From Agrobacterium fabrum str. C58 (GTDB taxonomy: Bacteria; Pseudomonadota; Alphaproteobacteria; Rhizobiales; Rhizobiaceae): 64,000 nucleotides of DNA. The position numbers and the translations under genes are program-made. Below, one piece after another: positions 63,199-64,000 of the stretch (the stretch's first letter is position 1; the number at the start of each line of letters is the position of its first letter). The stretch covers positions 1,431,501 through 1,495,500 of the forward strand of contig NC_003063.2 in assembly GCF_000092025.1 (NCBI RefSeq). The letters run 5' to 3'. Under the pieces are notes generated by a model. It saw only the letters and a program-made list of their open reading frames with translations, had not been told where the DNA came from and made no database searches.

Positions 63199-64000
63199 TT
63201 ACCGGCCTCCGAGACCGGCTCCGGTTTCTTCGTCGAACAAATGCAGGTCGGTCGGGTTGATGTCGAGGCCGACGACTTCGCCGCTCCTGACCTCGCTGCG
63301 CCCCTGTATCGCGATGACCACTTCGGTCGTTGTGCCGAGGGTGAGGAAAGTGGCCGAACCAGTGGTTTCCACGGTCGACACAGGTAACGTCAGCGCCGCA
63401 CCTGTTGCTGTTGCGGGCCGGATATGTTCCGGCCTGATACCAACGATGATGCGCTTGCCGGGCGGCAAGGGAGCCGGAGCCCTGATCGATTGCTGCGGCT
63501 CACCTTCGCCGAATTGCAACAGAAGCGAAGCGCCATCCGAGCTGACCATGGCCGGAATGAAATTCATGGCCGGCGAGCCGATGAAACCTGCAACGAAGCG
63601 ATTGACCGGGCGGTCGTAGAGTTCGAGCGGCGTGCCCTGTTGTTCGATGACGCCATCGCGCATGACGACGACATGATCGGCCATGGTCATTGCCTCGATC
63701 TGGTCATGGGTGACGTAGACCGAGGTTGCATGCAGGCGATCATGCAGTGCGCGGATTTCCTTGCGCATATGAACACGCAGCGCCGCATCGAGGTTGGAAA
63801 GCGGTTCATCGAACAGAAAGGCCTGCGGATTGCGGATGATCGCCCGGCTCATGGCCACACGCTGCCGCTGGCCGCCGGAGAGTTCGCGCGGATAACGTTT
63901 CATCAGCTTGGAAAGTCCGGTCGTCGCGGCAACTTCTTCCGCTGCCTTACGGGCCTCCGCCTTGGCGACGCCACGCATGCGCAGCGAGTAGGTAAGGTTT
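63199..64000 (-). CDS. MalK/UgpC-type sugar ABC transporter ATP-binding protein (5' end outside window)
   Basis: About 267 C-terminal codons are present; the frame continues through the window edge (NLTYSLRMRGVAK). ABC signature LSGGQRQRVAMSRA, Walker B AFLFDEPLSNLDA and H-loop VTHDQIEAM are intact. They are followed by an OB/TOBE regulatory domain (VGIRPEHIRPA; VVGLDINPTDLHLFD) as in CUT1 sugar or glycerol-phosphate importers. Walker A lies beyond the window. The partner permeases and binding protein are not in view, so the substrate is unknown. Confidence 0.93.
   Translation of the reverse strand, partial: NLTYSLRMRGVAKAEARKAAEEVAATTGLSKLMKRYPRELSGGQRQRVAMSRAIIRNPQAFLFDEPLSNLDAALRVHMRKEIRALHDRLHATSVYVTHDQIEAMTMADHVVVMRDGVIEQQGTPLELYDRPVNRFVAGFIGSPAMNFIPAMVSSDGASLLLQFGEGEPQQSIRAPAPLPPGKRIIVGIRPEHIRPATATGAALTLPVSTVETTGSATFLTLGTTTEVVIAIQGRSEVRSGEVVGLDINPTDLHLFDEETGAGLGGR

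Noticed and set aside
1..64000. CRISPR arrays, tRNA or rRNA genes, insertion sequences, T-DNA borders
   Set aside because: No direct-repeat array, cloverleaf, ribosomal sequence, transposase or 25-base border repeat was recognised by reading. A tool-based scan would be needed to exclude short or degenerate cases.

Overview
The window looks like Agrobacterium (A. tumefaciens/fabrum group, Rhizobiales). It has the GC-rich codon usage of that group, a complete imp/hcp type VI secretion (T6SS) locus in Agrobacterium order, and an effector module whose key residues fall at the positions known from strain C58 (Tde1 His190/Asp193, TssL Thr14). No sequence search was run; the assignment rests on protein motifs and gene order.

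Layout. 1-3.4 kb: the end of a sensor kinase with a single-domain response regulator, a metallo-beta-lactamase-fold hydrolase, a DUF2189 membrane protein and a small start-less membrane fragment. 3.4-12.1 kb: a GlxA/GbdR-type regulator divergent from soxBDAG-glyA-purU. This is a sarcosine (glycine betaine end) catabolic operon in which the one-carbon unit is passed to tetrahydrofolate, glycine/serine and formate. 12.1-14.0 kb: an MFS exporter and its divergent TetR repressor, separated by three copies of a CATACG-N3-CGTATG operator. 14.3-23.4 kb: a pentitol utilisation region (xylitol/sorbitol-type dehydrogenase, AraC regulator, ribose-type ABC importer, ribitol-type SDR, FGGY pentulose kinase, L-xylulose-reductase-like SDR). 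23.5-26.9 kb: a ProP-like MHS transporter, a PRC-barrel stress protein and a polysaccharide export lipoprotein.

26.9-55.4 kb is the T6SS. On the minus strand one operon runs tssA-tssB-tssC40-tssC41-tagJ-tssE-tssF-tssG-fha-tssK-tssL-tssM-tagF/pppA-ppkA: sheath, baseplate, membrane complex and the phospho-switch. On the plus strand, from the shared divergent promoter region, run clpV-hcp-tai-tae4-vgrG-tap1-tde1-tdi1-paar: sheath recycling, tube, spike, and two effector/immunity pairs (a peptidoglycan amidase and an Ntox15 DNase). Just after paar lies a fossil of the 3' end of a second, diverged tdi immunity gene.

55.4-64 kb: a GGDEF-EAL protein, a metallophosphatase, a TerC-CBS-CorC membrane protein behind a structured leader, a DUF1402 protein, a transglutaminase-like cysteine peptidase, and the 3' part of a MalK/UgpC-type ABC ATPase that runs off the window. 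No rRNA, tRNA, CRISPR array, insertion sequence or replication origin was recognised.
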